DNA from: CAZUNO01 sp964621445 [NCBI: Candidatus Hadarchaeota archaeon]
GTDB taxonomy: Archaea > CAYQAE01 > CAYVLA01
NCBI GenBank assembly: GCA_964621445.1
Contig: CAZUNO010000014.1
Coordinates: 11,991-75,990, forward strand
Direction of reading: 5' to 3'
Length of the DNA stretch: 64,000 nt
Made by a program: the position numbers and the translations under genes
The notes under the pieces: model-generated
Told to the model about the DNA's origin: nothing
The model's input: only the letters and a program-made list of their open reading frames with translations
The model's database searches: none
Part shown: in pieces, positions 19,025 to 27,514 of the stretch
How positions within the stretch are numbered: the stretch's first letter is position 1
How the letters are laid out: each line of letters starts with the position of its first letter

Positions 19025-20275
19025 ATGACCGCTGGTTGGTCTCGTTTGTTCTGGTGTTTGGCTCTTTTTCTGGCCATTGCTTCCCTGCAGCCGGGGTTCG
19101 CCCAGGAGGGTAGGATCGGGGTTCTATACGCGGGTGGCATAATGCGCTCCGCCCCCTTCCGGGAGATGGTGTCCGATCCTCTCTTTTCCATCACCTTTGT
19201 TTCGGCATCCCTGCGTGGTTTTGGAGGGTGGGAGATAGACGATGTGCAGCGGGCAGTAAGGATGTACATGCCCAGGACCTATGAACGGATCCGGGAATTC
19301 GACGCGATCGTGCTGGGCAATGCTAACCGGTTTGCCGTAGGGTCACGCAAAATCGAGATGATGGCCAGGAGCGTGAGAGAGGGCGGGCTCTCCCTGCTCA
19401 TGTCCGGCGGCTGGGAGAGCTTCGGGGGGGTATTTGGGCGGCCCTCGTGGAGCGATACGGCGATAGCGGAACTTCTACCAACCGAGGATGTTATCGATAC
19501 CTGGGTCCAGTACCCTAGAGGCTATCTCCTCCTGGAGATAGACCAGAAGAATCACGAGTTGATGGGAAGCGTGGCCTGGCACGGCCAGGCCGAGGGGACC
19601 CAGAACATGTGGAGGGACTTCCACCACAACCTGGTGAAGCTTAGGCAGGGGGCGACTCTCCTAGCCCACGTTCGTAGCCTGGATTTCGAAAACCACCCCG
19701 CCATGGTGACCTGGGAGTTGGACAACGGCGCTCGAACCTTTTCGTTGACCGGGGAGATCCACACATTCTCCCGCCCAAATGTATGGGAATACAGTTTGGA
19801 CTTCGGAAGCAACCTTATGATCTACCTGGATGGAAGGCCGGTGCCTCAGGACCTGGAACTGATCCACACCGTGAGGCAGAAGATGGTTGAGGTCAGGACC
19901 AGAAAATCTCTTCTCCTGGGGCTACTTGACTTTTGTAACTCAGTGGGGGCCAACACCGAGGAGATGATGGCGAGGATCGACAGTGTGGATAACAGGATAT
20001 CCGGGATCATGCCCGATTACCTGGGCCTCCGCTTCCAGAAGGTGTTGGAGGTATACCAGGAAGTGGAAATAGACCTAGAGGAGATGGAAAGGGATGCCAT
20101 AAAGCTGAAGGACAGGGCACTCCTTTGGGTCTACATAATCGAGTGGCTGTCGGTGACCGGCGTGGGGATGGCCTGCGGTTTCTTTCTATGGTCGGTCATG
20201 ATCCGTCGCAGGCTATATAGGACGGTGGGAACAACCAGGTTGTACCTGTCCGGAGATAAGACAATTGATCGCTAG
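19025..20275 (+). CDS. Secreted, anchored GATase1/ThuA-like protein (paralogue 3)
   Basis: 416 residues from ATG 19025 (GTG 19022 adds one). The signal peptide spans about 1-25 and ends GFAQ. The ectodomain has RIGVLYAGGIMRS at its start, then GGLSLLMSGGWESFGG (the nucleophile-elbow region of GATase/ThuA folds, without an obvious Cys) and GATLLAHV. A helical stalk, a membrane helix at about 372-392 and the tail MIRRRLYRTVGTTRL follow. It is the most ThuA-like of the three paralogues. A secreted sugar- or glycoprotein-binding role is possible but unproven. Confidence 0.75.
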   Translation: MTAGWSRLFWCLALFLAIASLQPGFAQEGRIGVLYAGGIMRSAPFREMVSDPLFSITFVSASLRGFGGWEIDDVQRAVRMYMPRTYERIREFDAIVLGNANRFAVGSRKIEMMARSVREGGLSLLMSGGWESFGGVFGRPSWSDTAIAELLPTEDVIDTWVQYPRGYLLLEIDQKNHELMGSVAWHGQAEGTQNMWRDFHHNLVKLRQGATLLAHVRSLDFENHPAMVTWELDNGARTFSLTGEIHTFSRPNVWEYSLDFGSNLMIYLDGRPVPQDLELIHTVRQKMVEVRTRKSLLLGLLDFCNSVGANTEEMMARIDSVDNRISGIMPDYLGLRFQKVLEVYQEVEIDLEEMERDAIKLKDRALLWVYIIEWLSVTGVGMACGFFLWSVMIRRRLYRTVGTTRLYLSGDKTIDR

Positions 20276-20364
20276 TTCCGGTTCCGGCAGTCAGGGTAAT
20301 TGACATTTTACAGGAATTTATTGATAGGGAACACATAAAGAGGTTAGAGGGTCCAGGTTTTGCC

Positions 20365-21423
20365 ATGATATACAAGAACGTTGAGCTCCACAACGTGGCC
20401 CAGGTCCGTAAGTTCGGTGACGGTCCGGGGGTTCGCCTGCAGAGAATCCCGGAAAGGGTTCGGAGAAACCTCAGTCCACGGGGACAGGAGAAGATGCTGG
20501 AACCGGCCTCGGCCGAGATTCGATTCCTGTGCGATGGGTCCAGTGCCCAGGTAAGCCTGTCCTCTCAGGGGATAACCGATTTACAGCTATTCCATGGTCC
20601 CTTCCAGACCACCACCACATTTAGGATAACCCAGGACATGGAGACCATCGAGGTCTCTATGCCCCCTGCCCTCACCTCTCTCCCGGAGAGATTCCGGAAA
20701 TCGATACCCTTTTCTCCCGAAGTCTACCGACTGGTTATGGGAGGTCCAAACAGGTCACCCATCGTATTTCACGGGGCCCGGGGGGAGAACCTTAGACCTC
20801 CCGGGAAGGAGAACCTTCCGAGCAAGCGGTATCTGGCCTACGGTACCTCGATTACCCACGGGGCACATGCCACAGGGGCCCATCTGAGCTATGCCAGCCA
20901 GACGGCAACCAGGCTGGGCGTGGACCTCATCAATCTTGGTTCGGGGGGATCGGCATTCTGCGAAAAGGAGATGGCGGATTACATCGCCGGTCGCGAGGAC
21001 TGGGATTTTGTCACCCTTTCCCTGTCGGTGAACATGATTGGGGGCGGCTTTTCGGTCCGGGAGTTCAGAGATAGGGTGTCCTACATGATCGAAACCATAG
21101 CCGGGAACAATTCCAAACGTCCCGTCGTGTGCATCACCATCCTCCCCCACGTTCGTGATATCCTCCCCGGATTCCCAACCGCGGTTGAGAAGGCGACCGC
21201 GGGTCAGTTCCGTCAGCAGCTGCGGGAAGCGGTGGCCGGTTGCGACAAGGGAAGAGTCCACCTGGTGGAGGGAAGTGATCTGCTGACCGGTATCGGGGGT
21301 CTAACCCCAGATCTGGTTCATCCCGGGGATAACGGGATGATCATGATCGGTGAGAACCTGGCGGGTAAGCTAAGCAAGATCCTGGAATCGGAACACCAAG
21401 ATGAGGATTCAAGCGGGGAGTGA
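20365..21423 (+). CDS. SGNH/GDSL-type hydrolase (carbohydrate-esterase-like)
   Basis: 352 residues. A beta-sandwich of about 150 residues precedes an SGNH domain. The nucleophile is S162 in AYGTSITHG; the oxyanion glycine is in NLGSGGSAF; Asn223 in LSLSVNM is the block III residue; and the Asp/His pair is in DLVHPGDNG near the C-terminus. The architecture resembles esterases that remove acyl groups from polysaccharides. No signal peptide. It stands alone on the plus strand, between a membrane paralogue and the flavin-protein relic. Confidence 0.85.
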   Translation: MIYKNVELHNVAQVRKFGDGPGVRLQRIPERVRRNLSPRGQEKMLEPASAEIRFLCDGSSAQVSLSSQGITDLQLFHGPFQTTTTFRITQDMETIEVSMPPALTSLPERFRKSIPFSPEVYRLVMGGPNRSPIVFHGARGENLRPPGKENLPSKRYLAYGTSITHGAHATGAHLSYASQTATRLGVDLINLGSGGSAFCEKEMADYIAGREDWDFVTLSLSVNMIGGGFSVREFRDRVSYMIETIAGNNSKRPVVCITILPHVRDILPGFPTAVEKATAGQFRQQLREAVAGCDKGRVHLVEGSDLLTGIGGLTPDLVHPGDNGMIMIGENLAGKLSKILESEHQDEDSSGE

Positions 21424-21452
21424 ACCACGATTATTAGATATGGATTGAGAGA

Positions 21453-21840
21453 TTAGGCTAGTCTCTCTTTCCCGGAGTAAATCTCCTCCACATGAAGGAC
21501 CGCCGCCTCCTTGGGTTTCATATCCTGGTTATTGCTTTGGACCCATTCGACGCAGTCCTGGTAAACGGGTCCTTCGGTCTTCAATTCGACTTTTCCCTTA
21601 ACCTGGTAGCAATCGTCTATCGAATCTCCCCAGAAGGTCACGGCCATGACCGGGTTTGCATCCAGGTTCTTCCGGGTCTTATAGAAGAAGTTATCCGCGA
21701 GTTGCAGGGTCTCGTCGTCAAGAGACCTGAGGTAGGACACGTAGATCAGATTGGGCTTGCCCCCGGGTGATGCCGTGGCTACGGGGAACGGTTTCAGCTT
21801 GCCTATAATTCTCTATTACCTCTGTTGGTATCTTAGCCAT
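21453..21840 (-). pseudogene. FMN-binding split-barrel (PPOX-like) protein, frameshifted
   Basis: The ATG at 21840 begins MAKIPTEVIEN, but the frame must shift near 21801-21808 to continue IGKLKPFPVATASPGGKPNL and then SYLRSLDDETLQLADNFFYK. With that shift it is a complete protein of about 128 residues like the pyridoxamine-5-phosphate-oxidase-related flavin proteins. NFFYKTRKNLDANP contains the usual FMN-phosphate-binding Lys/Arg. A single-base lesion; may be a consensus error. Confidence 0.7.
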
Positions 21841-21920
21841 TATCCAATGCTCCTTTTATCGTGGTGAGGGCCAACATCCATACCTCGATTCTTAAGTCTA
21901 ACCACAGAGTTCTGGTGGAT

Positions 21921-23960
21921 CTATCCCAGATTCAGTATGCGTGCCGATCTAGATTCCATGTCAAGCTCCAGATGAAGACGTTGACCAGAGAGCTGTGGGT
22001 TTTCTTCATCGAGATCCTCGTTTCGACATATCTCCCTGGCTCTATCCGCGGATAATCCCGATCTCTCGATAGGTATACCTATCCCCAGCTCGGTATCCAC
22101 GTCGCCCATGTTGCAGGCCGCTAGGCCAATCTGGCCCGAGGGGGACCGCCAGGTGGTGGCTCCTGCCACCGGCACGCGGATCTTCCACTCCCGATCCCAG
22201 AGCTTCCAGGTGGTTGTGATGGTTGAGGAGTCGGTCTCAGGCGGTCTCAGCATTCTGCCATAGGTCAAAAACTCCTTGCCCCGTAATCTGGTTTTGGCAA
22301 GGGACTTCAGGTACTCGGCCTCCGACCTGAATCCAGGCTTCAGGATATCTGGTCCCAACCACCCGAGCTGGGTGCCCCATAGGAACATCTGTGATACCTT
22401 AGACCGGAAGGGCCAGACTTTCTCCAGGTCCTCCGGAAAGATGTAGGCCCCGAAGAGTAGGATAAGGTCCCCGTAGACAGCTGGGTACATGGGAACCAGC
22501 TGACCCTCGGTTGAGTTGCACATGAGAAGGGCGTGCAGAAGATCGTTCCAGGGCTCGGCGTTGGACTCGGTAGTGATGAAGAAATCCGGGCGATCCGGGC
22601 TCAATTCCTCCCCTATTTCCTCAAGCATCTTCCTGTAACCCGCCACCCAGTAGGCGCCGCCTCCAAGGGGATGTCCATGCTCCTCATCCAAGCACAGGCT
22701 GGGCGCGGCCGCCGCGATCTGGTCCAGGTATACGCCGCTGACCCCATACTCACGGGCCAGTTCGGAGACTATTTCCTTGATCTTGTTTCTCCACAGTTGG
22801 GTTTGGGGACACATGGGGGAGAGGGGGACCCCCGACCCGTAGACCTCGCTATATGTGCTACCATCAGGCTTCTTTGTCGCGGCCTTCTGCGCCTCCTCAT
22901 TTTTCCAGCTGTCGGTTCCCGGGTCCCATAGCCTGGCGTTTATGTAGGGCATGACCCGTATCCCAGCCTTCACCAATCTTTCAACCCCTCGTCTAAAACC
23001 GGGCTTGGGCGGGAAGTACTCCGGGTAGTGGTCGTCAAAGGGAATACGGTGCCAGATATACCAGTGAAGGGCTACGGGTACCTCGAAGAATTCCGCGAAC
23101 TCCAGCACATCGGGGACGACATCATCGGCCTCTCCCGAGGTACGGCACCAGAGGCAGATATCGTTTAGCCCCCCTGGTATCTCCCTGCGGTGAAGGGGAC
23201 CGGCAGAGCACCACTTCCTCTTTACAGCCCAACGGCGATACCTACTGGCAACATCGTACCAGTTCCCATCGACGATGTCAACGAGACTACTGTAGGGAAG
23301 GCTGAAGGACCGCCTATCCGGCCCCATGTCCGGGACCGGTAGCTTGAAGCTGGCCATTGGCCCTCGCCCGAAAATCAGGTGCTTCGTGCGGTTTTCCGGG
23401 TCATGACACCCGAGATAAAGCGAGCTGGAGTCGATATTCCAGGAAAGGAACTGCATGTTACACCTGTGCGATGGGTATCTACCCTCGTACTCCAAATCCT
23501 CATCGAAGGGCATTGACTTGCCGTATCCCCAGGGCGCATATAGATTCCCTTTCCCCTGGAGCCCACTTACCATCGGGAACTGGACCTCCCAGAGCCTCGC
23601 CCCTTTCCCAAAACGGGATTCGAATTCTAGACGAAGGCCCTCCCCAGTATCGATCTCCCCCCTCACCCTCACGGTTGCTGGAATCCCGTTGACATCGAGG
23701 GAATCCCATATAATCTCGAAAGCCTCTCCATTACGCCTGGCGGAGGCGGGAAGTCCGGAACTGGAGACCTCTTTGATCTCCTTATCATCCCTAAAACTCA
23801 ATGTCCACAGGGGGTCTTCCGGTGATCCCCTGACCAAATCGAGATCCCGTTTCCTGTCCGATACCGAATGCAGGTACCGGCCCTCTCTATTTGAGGAGAG
23901 GGTAACCCTCATTCGGTTGTTGCTAAGATGGATGTCCTCTTCCGGGTCAATATCCTCCAT
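21921..23960 (-). CDS. DUF6259-type glycoside-hydrolase-like protein
   Basis: 679 residues: an N-terminal beta-sandwich (about 1-250), a TIM barrel (about 260-560) and a C-terminal beta domain. The segments LHWYIWHRIPFDDHYPEYFP, VMPYINARLWD and SGVYLDQIAAAAP are characteristic of DUF6259 proteins; D in YLDQ and E in FITTESNAEPW are plausible catalytic carboxylates. No signal peptide. The substrate is unknown. A minus-strand TATA-like ACTTATATCC (24010-24019) lies about 50 nt upstream. Confidence 0.75.
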   Translation of the reverse strand: MEDIDPEEDIHLSNNRMRVTLSSNREGRYLHSVSDRKRDLDLVRGSPEDPLWTLSFRDDKEIKEVSSSGLPASARRNGEAFEIIWDSLDVNGIPATVRVRGEIDTGEGLRLEFESRFGKGARLWEVQFPMVSGLQGKGNLYAPWGYGKSMPFDEDLEYEGRYPSHRCNMQFLSWNIDSSSLYLGCHDPENRTKHLIFGRGPMASFKLPVPDMGPDRRSFSLPYSSLVDIVDGNWYDVASRYRRWAVKRKWCSAGPLHRREIPGGLNDICLWCRTSGEADDVVPDVLEFAEFFEVPVALHWYIWHRIPFDDHYPEYFPPKPGFRRGVERLVKAGIRVMPYINARLWDPGTDSWKNEEAQKAATKKPDGSTYSEVYGSGVPLSPMCPQTQLWRNKIKEIVSELAREYGVSGVYLDQIAAAAPSLCLDEEHGHPLGGGAYWVAGYRKMLEEIGEELSPDRPDFFITTESNAEPWNDLLHALLMCNSTEGQLVPMYPAVYGDLILLFGAYIFPEDLEKVWPFRSKVSQMFLWGTQLGWLGPDILKPGFRSEAEYLKSLAKTRLRGKEFLTYGRMLRPPETDSSTITTTWKLWDREWKIRVPVAGATTWRSPSGQIGLAACNMGDVDTELGIGIPIERSGLSADRAREICRNEDLDEENPQLSGQRLHLELDMESRSARILNLG

Positions 23961-24093
23961 CGTCTCACCTTCGCGCTAGGGAAAGACGTTTTTGAGGGTT
24001 CATTTGGGGATATAAGTTTCATCCAAAGGCAAAACACTTCAGGCCCCGGCAAGGAGCTTTTCTGTAAATGGTCGCTCTGCGGAGAGGATATGC

Positions 24094-24264
24094 TTGGTAA
24101 AGGATCTCAGGGAAAAGGTACAGTGGTGCCCGTTGGTAAGCGCCTGTCCTAGATGGGATAGCGGTAGCGAGAAATGCATGTGTCCCCTGGTCAGGGAGAT
24201 GCTGAAGACCGCGCAGGGCAAGGAGGTCTGGAGGAGAATGGTCGATGGCCAGGATCTGGATTGA
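24094..24264 (+). CDS. Possible small Cys-rich protein
   Basis: A short frame of 56 residues from TTG 24094, preceded by a GGAGAGG ribosome site with good spacing. The product has repeated Cys-Pro elements (WCPLVSACPRWD, KCMCPLVREML) and ends EVWRRMVDGQDLD. The arrangement could bind metal. No family recognised. It lies between the divergent DUF6259 and sulfatase genes. The evidence is the cysteine pattern and the ribosome site only. Confidence 0.3.
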   Translation: MVKDLREKVQWCPLVSACPRWDSGSEKCMCPLVREMLKTAQGKEVWRRMVDGQDLD

Positions 24265-24290
24265 TTGCCCCGGCAAGAATCAATACCATC

Positions 24291-24298
24291 TATAAAAG
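24291..24298 (+). promoter_or_regulatory. TATA box of sulfatase 2
   Basis: TATAAAAG ends 32 nt upstream of ATG 24330. The expected start site is about 24318, giving a short leader that contains GAGGTAG. Confidence 0.6.
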
Positions 24299-24329
24299 AC
24301 GCCCCTTGACCACCAAGAGGTAGATACGC

Positions 24330-25622
24330 ATGGCCAATGAGACCGATAGGCCCAACATCCTCTTCATCCTGTCAGACGATCACGGATATGGTGACCTGTC
24401 ATCATACGACGGTTCAAACATCCAGACTCCCAACATGGACCGCATCTCTCGCGACGGTATGAGGTTCTCCCACTTCTATGCCAATTCATCGGTCTGTTCA
24501 CCCAGTCGAGCCTCCCTGATGACCGGTCGATACCCGGACCGGGTTGGGGTCCCAGGAGTGATCCGCACCCATGCAGAGAACAGCTGGGGGTATTTCAGCC
24601 AGGACGCGATTACCCTTCCTGAAATGCTGAACCAGGCCGGGTACAGGAGCTTGATGGTGGGCAAGTGGCACCTGGGCCTGGAGCCCGAAAACCACCCCTG
24701 CCGACGTGGATTCTCGAGCTTCCGGGGCTTCCTGGGAGACATGATGGACGACTACTACACCCATCTAAGGCACGGCTATAATTACATGAGGGACGGGGAG
24801 ACCGAGGTCAAGCCCAGGGGCCACGCCACGGATATTTTCACCAGGTGGGCGGTGGAGACCCTAAACGATCAGAAGAACTCGAACTCCCCCTTCTTCCTCT
24901 ACCTTGCCTACAACGCGCCACACACCCCGATTCAACCGCCCGAGGAATGGGTGAAACGGGTCCGCAGAAGGGAACCGGACGCCCCTGCTGACAGGATTAA
25001 CTACGCGGCTCTGGTGGAACACATGGACCATGGTATAGGTCAGGTCCTCGACGCCCTCGAAAACACCGGGCAGCTGGAGAACACCCTGGTCTTCTATGCC
25101 TCCGATAACGGGGGATTGTTGAGGGCCGGTGCCAGCAACGGGCCGCTACGGGGGAATAAGGGGGACATGTACGAGGGTGGGATCAGGGTCCCGGCTTGCG
25201 CCATGTGGCCCGGCCATATCCCCGAAAACTCGGTCACCGATCATGTCTCGATGCTCATGGACATACTTCCAACCTTTTGCAAACTAACGGGGGCGGAGTT
25301 GGACCATGAGATCGAGGGTTCCTCGATTCTGGGTACTCTACTTGGGGAAGGTCATAACCCCTCACCACGTACCCTGTACTGGTTGAGAAGGGATGGCTAC
25401 CAGCGTTTCCAGGGATTGTGCCAGCACGCGGTCAGAAAGGGGGATCTCAAGCTTCTACATAATGGCCCATTCGAACCCCTTGAGTTATTTGACCTGGAAT
25501 CCGAACAGGGTGAACGAGAGGAGATCTCGGATATGCGGGAGGAGGAGTTCCAGGACCTGTCCTCTATACTGAGGGAACATATACACGCCGCTGGTTCCGT
25601 GCCCTGGCAGAAGCGGAAATAA
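24330..25622 (+). CDS. Type I sulfatase (arylsulfatase-A-like), sulfatase 2
   Basis: 430 residues. The metal-binding pair is D16-D17 in LSDDHGYGD, the formylglycine motif CSPSR begins at C56 and is followed by ASLMTGRYPDR, and VGKWHLG, NAPHTPIQPP and YASDNGG complete the active-site signature. This is the canonical family pattern, more so than sulfatase 1. No signal peptide. Substrate unknown, but the neighbouring glycosidase-like genes suggest a sulfated glycan. A strong TATA box precedes it. Confidence 0.93.
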   Translation: MANETDRPNILFILSDDHGYGDLSSYDGSNIQTPNMDRISRDGMRFSHFYANSSVCSPSRASLMTGRYPDRVGVPGVIRTHAENSWGYFSQDAITLPEMLNQAGYRSLMVGKWHLGLEPENHPCRRGFSSFRGFLGDMMDDYYTHLRHGYNYMRDGETEVKPRGHATDIFTRWAVETLNDQKNSNSPFFLYLAYNAPHTPIQPPEEWVKRVRRREPDAPADRINYAALVEHMDHGIGQVLDALENTGQLENTLVFYASDNGGLLRAGASNGPLRGNKGDMYEGGIRVPACAMWPGHIPENSVTDHVSMLMDILPTFCKLTGAELDHEIEGSSILGTLLGEGHNPSPRTLYWLRRDGYQRFQGLCQHAVRKGDLKLLHNGPFEPLELFDLESEQGEREEISDMREEEFQDLSSILREHIHAAGSVPWQKRK

Positions 25623-25652
25623 CTCCCCTACTTCTCTTTAGGCTGGTATGGG

Positions 25653-25997
25653 TCATAATTGTAAGGAGTCAAGCTTTTCAATGGTCTTTTCGACGATCAC
25701 CCTCTGGTTATTGAAATGCTTGCCCATCCTGTTGATGAAGGCCTTCTTGTCCTCAGGGGTGTCATAGTAATCCATTAAATCCAGAGTCATCTGCAGGTTT
25801 TTCTCTATCTCTTCCCCGACCTTTTCGCTATCGTGCCTGACTGCGTCCTGGGGGCAGACATCGTGGCATTTTCCACATCGGATGCACTCGGTCATGTCTA
25901 TGCTAGCAGCGTCATCCGCTAGAGCTATGGCACCTGTCGGGCATTCGTCCACGCATACTCCACACGAGATACAGTCGTCTTTCTTTATCCAGGGCAT
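25653..25997 (-). CDS. 2[4Fe-4S] ferredoxin with a helical C-terminal extension
   Basis: 114 residues from ATG 25997. Two cluster motifs: CISCGVCVDECP and CIRCGKCHDVCP. A charged helical tail of about 60 residues (EEIEKNLQMTLDLMDYYDTPEDKK) is not part of a simple ferredoxin and may dock a partner. Probably an electron carrier. It is divergent from a second ferredoxin across a near-palindromic TATA box, with ATG at the predicted transcription start. Confidence 0.85.
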   Translation of the reverse strand: MPWIKKDDCISCGVCVDECPTGAIALADDAASIDMTECIRCGKCHDVCPQDAVRHDSEKVGEEIEKNLQMTLDLMDYYDTPEDKKAFINRMGKHFNNQRVIVEKTIEKLDSLQL

Positions 25998-26015
25998 GTG
26001 TAATGCCGACTCCGG

Positions 26016-26031
26016 GCACATTTAAGTGTGC
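26016..26031. promoter_or_regulatory. Near-palindromic TATA region shared by two ferredoxin genes
   Basis: GCACATTTAAGTGTGC is an inverted repeat with one mismatched pair. Its centre lies about 26 nt from ATG 25997 on the minus strand and about 31 nt from ATG 26055 on the plus strand, so one box could drive both divergent leaderless genes. Confidence 0.5.
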
Positions 26032-26054
26032 CTATGCACGAAAGTGCCCTGGAT

Positions 26055-26324
26055 ATGATGGAGGTAAGAAAGGAGCTATGTCGAGGCTGTGGGCTGTGCG
26101 TGAACGCCTGCCCCAGGGGAGCTATCACCGTGGAATCGGGAAAGGCCGAGATATCCCGGGAACTATGCGACGAGTGCATGTCCTGTGTGACCGCATGTCC
26201 CAATAGGGCAATAGTCAATATCTCCCAGGAACCCCTGAAGGATACGGCCATGGAGTTATCCCGGATTGAGGCCCAGTTGAAGAGGATGAGGACACGGCTG
26301 GCACGTTTAGAGCGGTATGGATAG
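26055..26324 (+). CDS. 2[4Fe-4S] ferredoxin
   Basis: 89 residues from ATG 26055; GTG 26028 or ATG 26034 are upstream in-frame alternatives. Cluster motifs are CRGCGLCVNACP and CDECMSCVTACP. A basic helical tail (RIEAQLKRMRTRLARLERYG) follows. Electron carrier for an unidentified redox partner; divergent from the other ferredoxin. Confidence 0.85.
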   Translation: MMEVRKELCRGCGLCVNACPRGAITVESGKAEISRELCDECMSCVTACPNRAIVNISQEPLKDTAMELSRIEAQLKRMRTRLARLERYG

Positions 26325-26342
26325 GTAGCCCGATACATTTTT

Positions 26343-26831
26343 TCATCCCTGGACCAGGTATTTGGTTTCCTCCCATATCTCGGGGTGATCCCTGATGAGG
26401 GCGCCGTCTGCCATTTCATTCCAGGCATAGAGATAGATGTAGGGAGGGGAATATTTGCTGCACAGGGATTATAGCGTTTCCGGCCGCTCAACCAGGATAT
26501 CTCCCTCCACGGGGGTTATGAAGGCAGTTATCCTGCCGGGGAATAGCCGCTCAAATAGGGATAGCTCGGCCTCCATGCACAGCTTCACCTCCTGGGGAGA
26601 CTTACAGTAGAGATCATTGCTTACTACGAAGTTATCGGCGTTACCCCTCCCCCTGGAAATCTGGCACTTAGTGAGGCTCGATCGGCCTGGGGTGACAGAG
26701 CCATCTGGATAAACTTCCTTCAGCCCATATTCTTCAGGGGCAAAAAGGGTATAGAGGACTATACAAAATCCATGCTTGGGACATTTCGGAGGATATCCAT
26801 CCCGACCACTACAGAAAGGGGATGCTTTCAC
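26343..26831 (-). pseudogene. Relic of a glycosidase-like C-terminus
   Basis: A minus frame of 120 codons ends at TAA 26469-26471, but the same frame continues in recognisable protein sequence to TGA 26343-26345: YSPPYIYLYAWNEMADGALI then DHPEIWEETKYLVQG. The pattern YAWNEWxEG-like is the C-terminal barrel edge of several glycoside-hydrolase-like families. Upstream of 26831 the frame is broken and other frames hold scattered similar sequence. It is therefore a decayed gene with at least one nonsense change. Confidence 0.5.
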
Positions 26832-26965
26832 TTACCCGGGTAATACAGTCCCATGGCAGATTGCCCCTGGAGATTGAGGAGGGATAAGTGGAAAACCACC
26901 CTGAGCGGTGGAGGTCTGCATTTCACTTTTCAGCAATGGAATTGATACCATACAAGGTGTACTTC

Positions 26966-27514
26966 ATGGATATAGACAAATCTTCTTTTTACAAGATGAT
27001 CGCACCTCGCCCTACGGTATGTGTGTGTACGAAGACCCCCAGCGGAACCAGGAATATCGGGCCCTACAGTTTCGTGATGCCCGTTTCCTTCAACCCGCCC
27101 CTTATCGCCGTCTCTGTGGGTAAGGGCAAGGACTCGCTGCTCAATGCCAGAGAGACGGGGAGCTTCGTGGTGGCCCCGGTTACCGCGGATTGGAGAATAA
27201 AGGGAATCAGGACTGAGGTCAAACTGGAAAGGGAACAGAGCGAGTTCGATGAGATCGGCCTGGAGCCCATCGATTCAAGCAAGGTCGATGCCCCCAGCGT
27301 AAAGGACGCTCCCATAAACATAGAATGCAACTATTGGGATGATTTTGAATGTGGTGATCACTCGGTCCTGGTGGGAGAGGTCGTCGCGATAACCGCCAAA
27401 GAGGGTTCAATCAACAACCAAAGACTCAATATAGAGGACCTTGGATCGGTCGGTCATATAGGCGGCGAGGAGTTCTGCATATCGGACTCGGTGACCATTA
27501 TATCCAGGGACTAG
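26966..27514 (+). CDS. Flavin reductase-like FMN-binding protein
   Basis: 182 residues from ATG 26966, preceded by AAGGTG at good spacing. It matches the flavin-reductase split-barrel family: MIAPRPTVCVCTK, then GPYSFVMPVSFNPPLIAVSVG and NARETGSFVV. These proteins bind FMN and transfer electrons from NAD(P)H or another donor. The upstream codons to 26888 look like a non-conserved extension. The stop overlaps the stop of sulfatase 3 (convergent). Confidence 0.85.
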   Translation: MDIDKSSFYKMIAPRPTVCVCTKTPSGTRNIGPYSFVMPVSFNPPLIAVSVGKGKDSLLNARETGSFVVAPVTADWRIKGIRTEVKLEREQSEFDEIGLEPIDSSKVDAPSVKDAPINIECNYWDDFECGDHSVLVGEVVAITAKEGSINNQRLNIEDLGSVGHIGGEEFCISDSVTIISRD

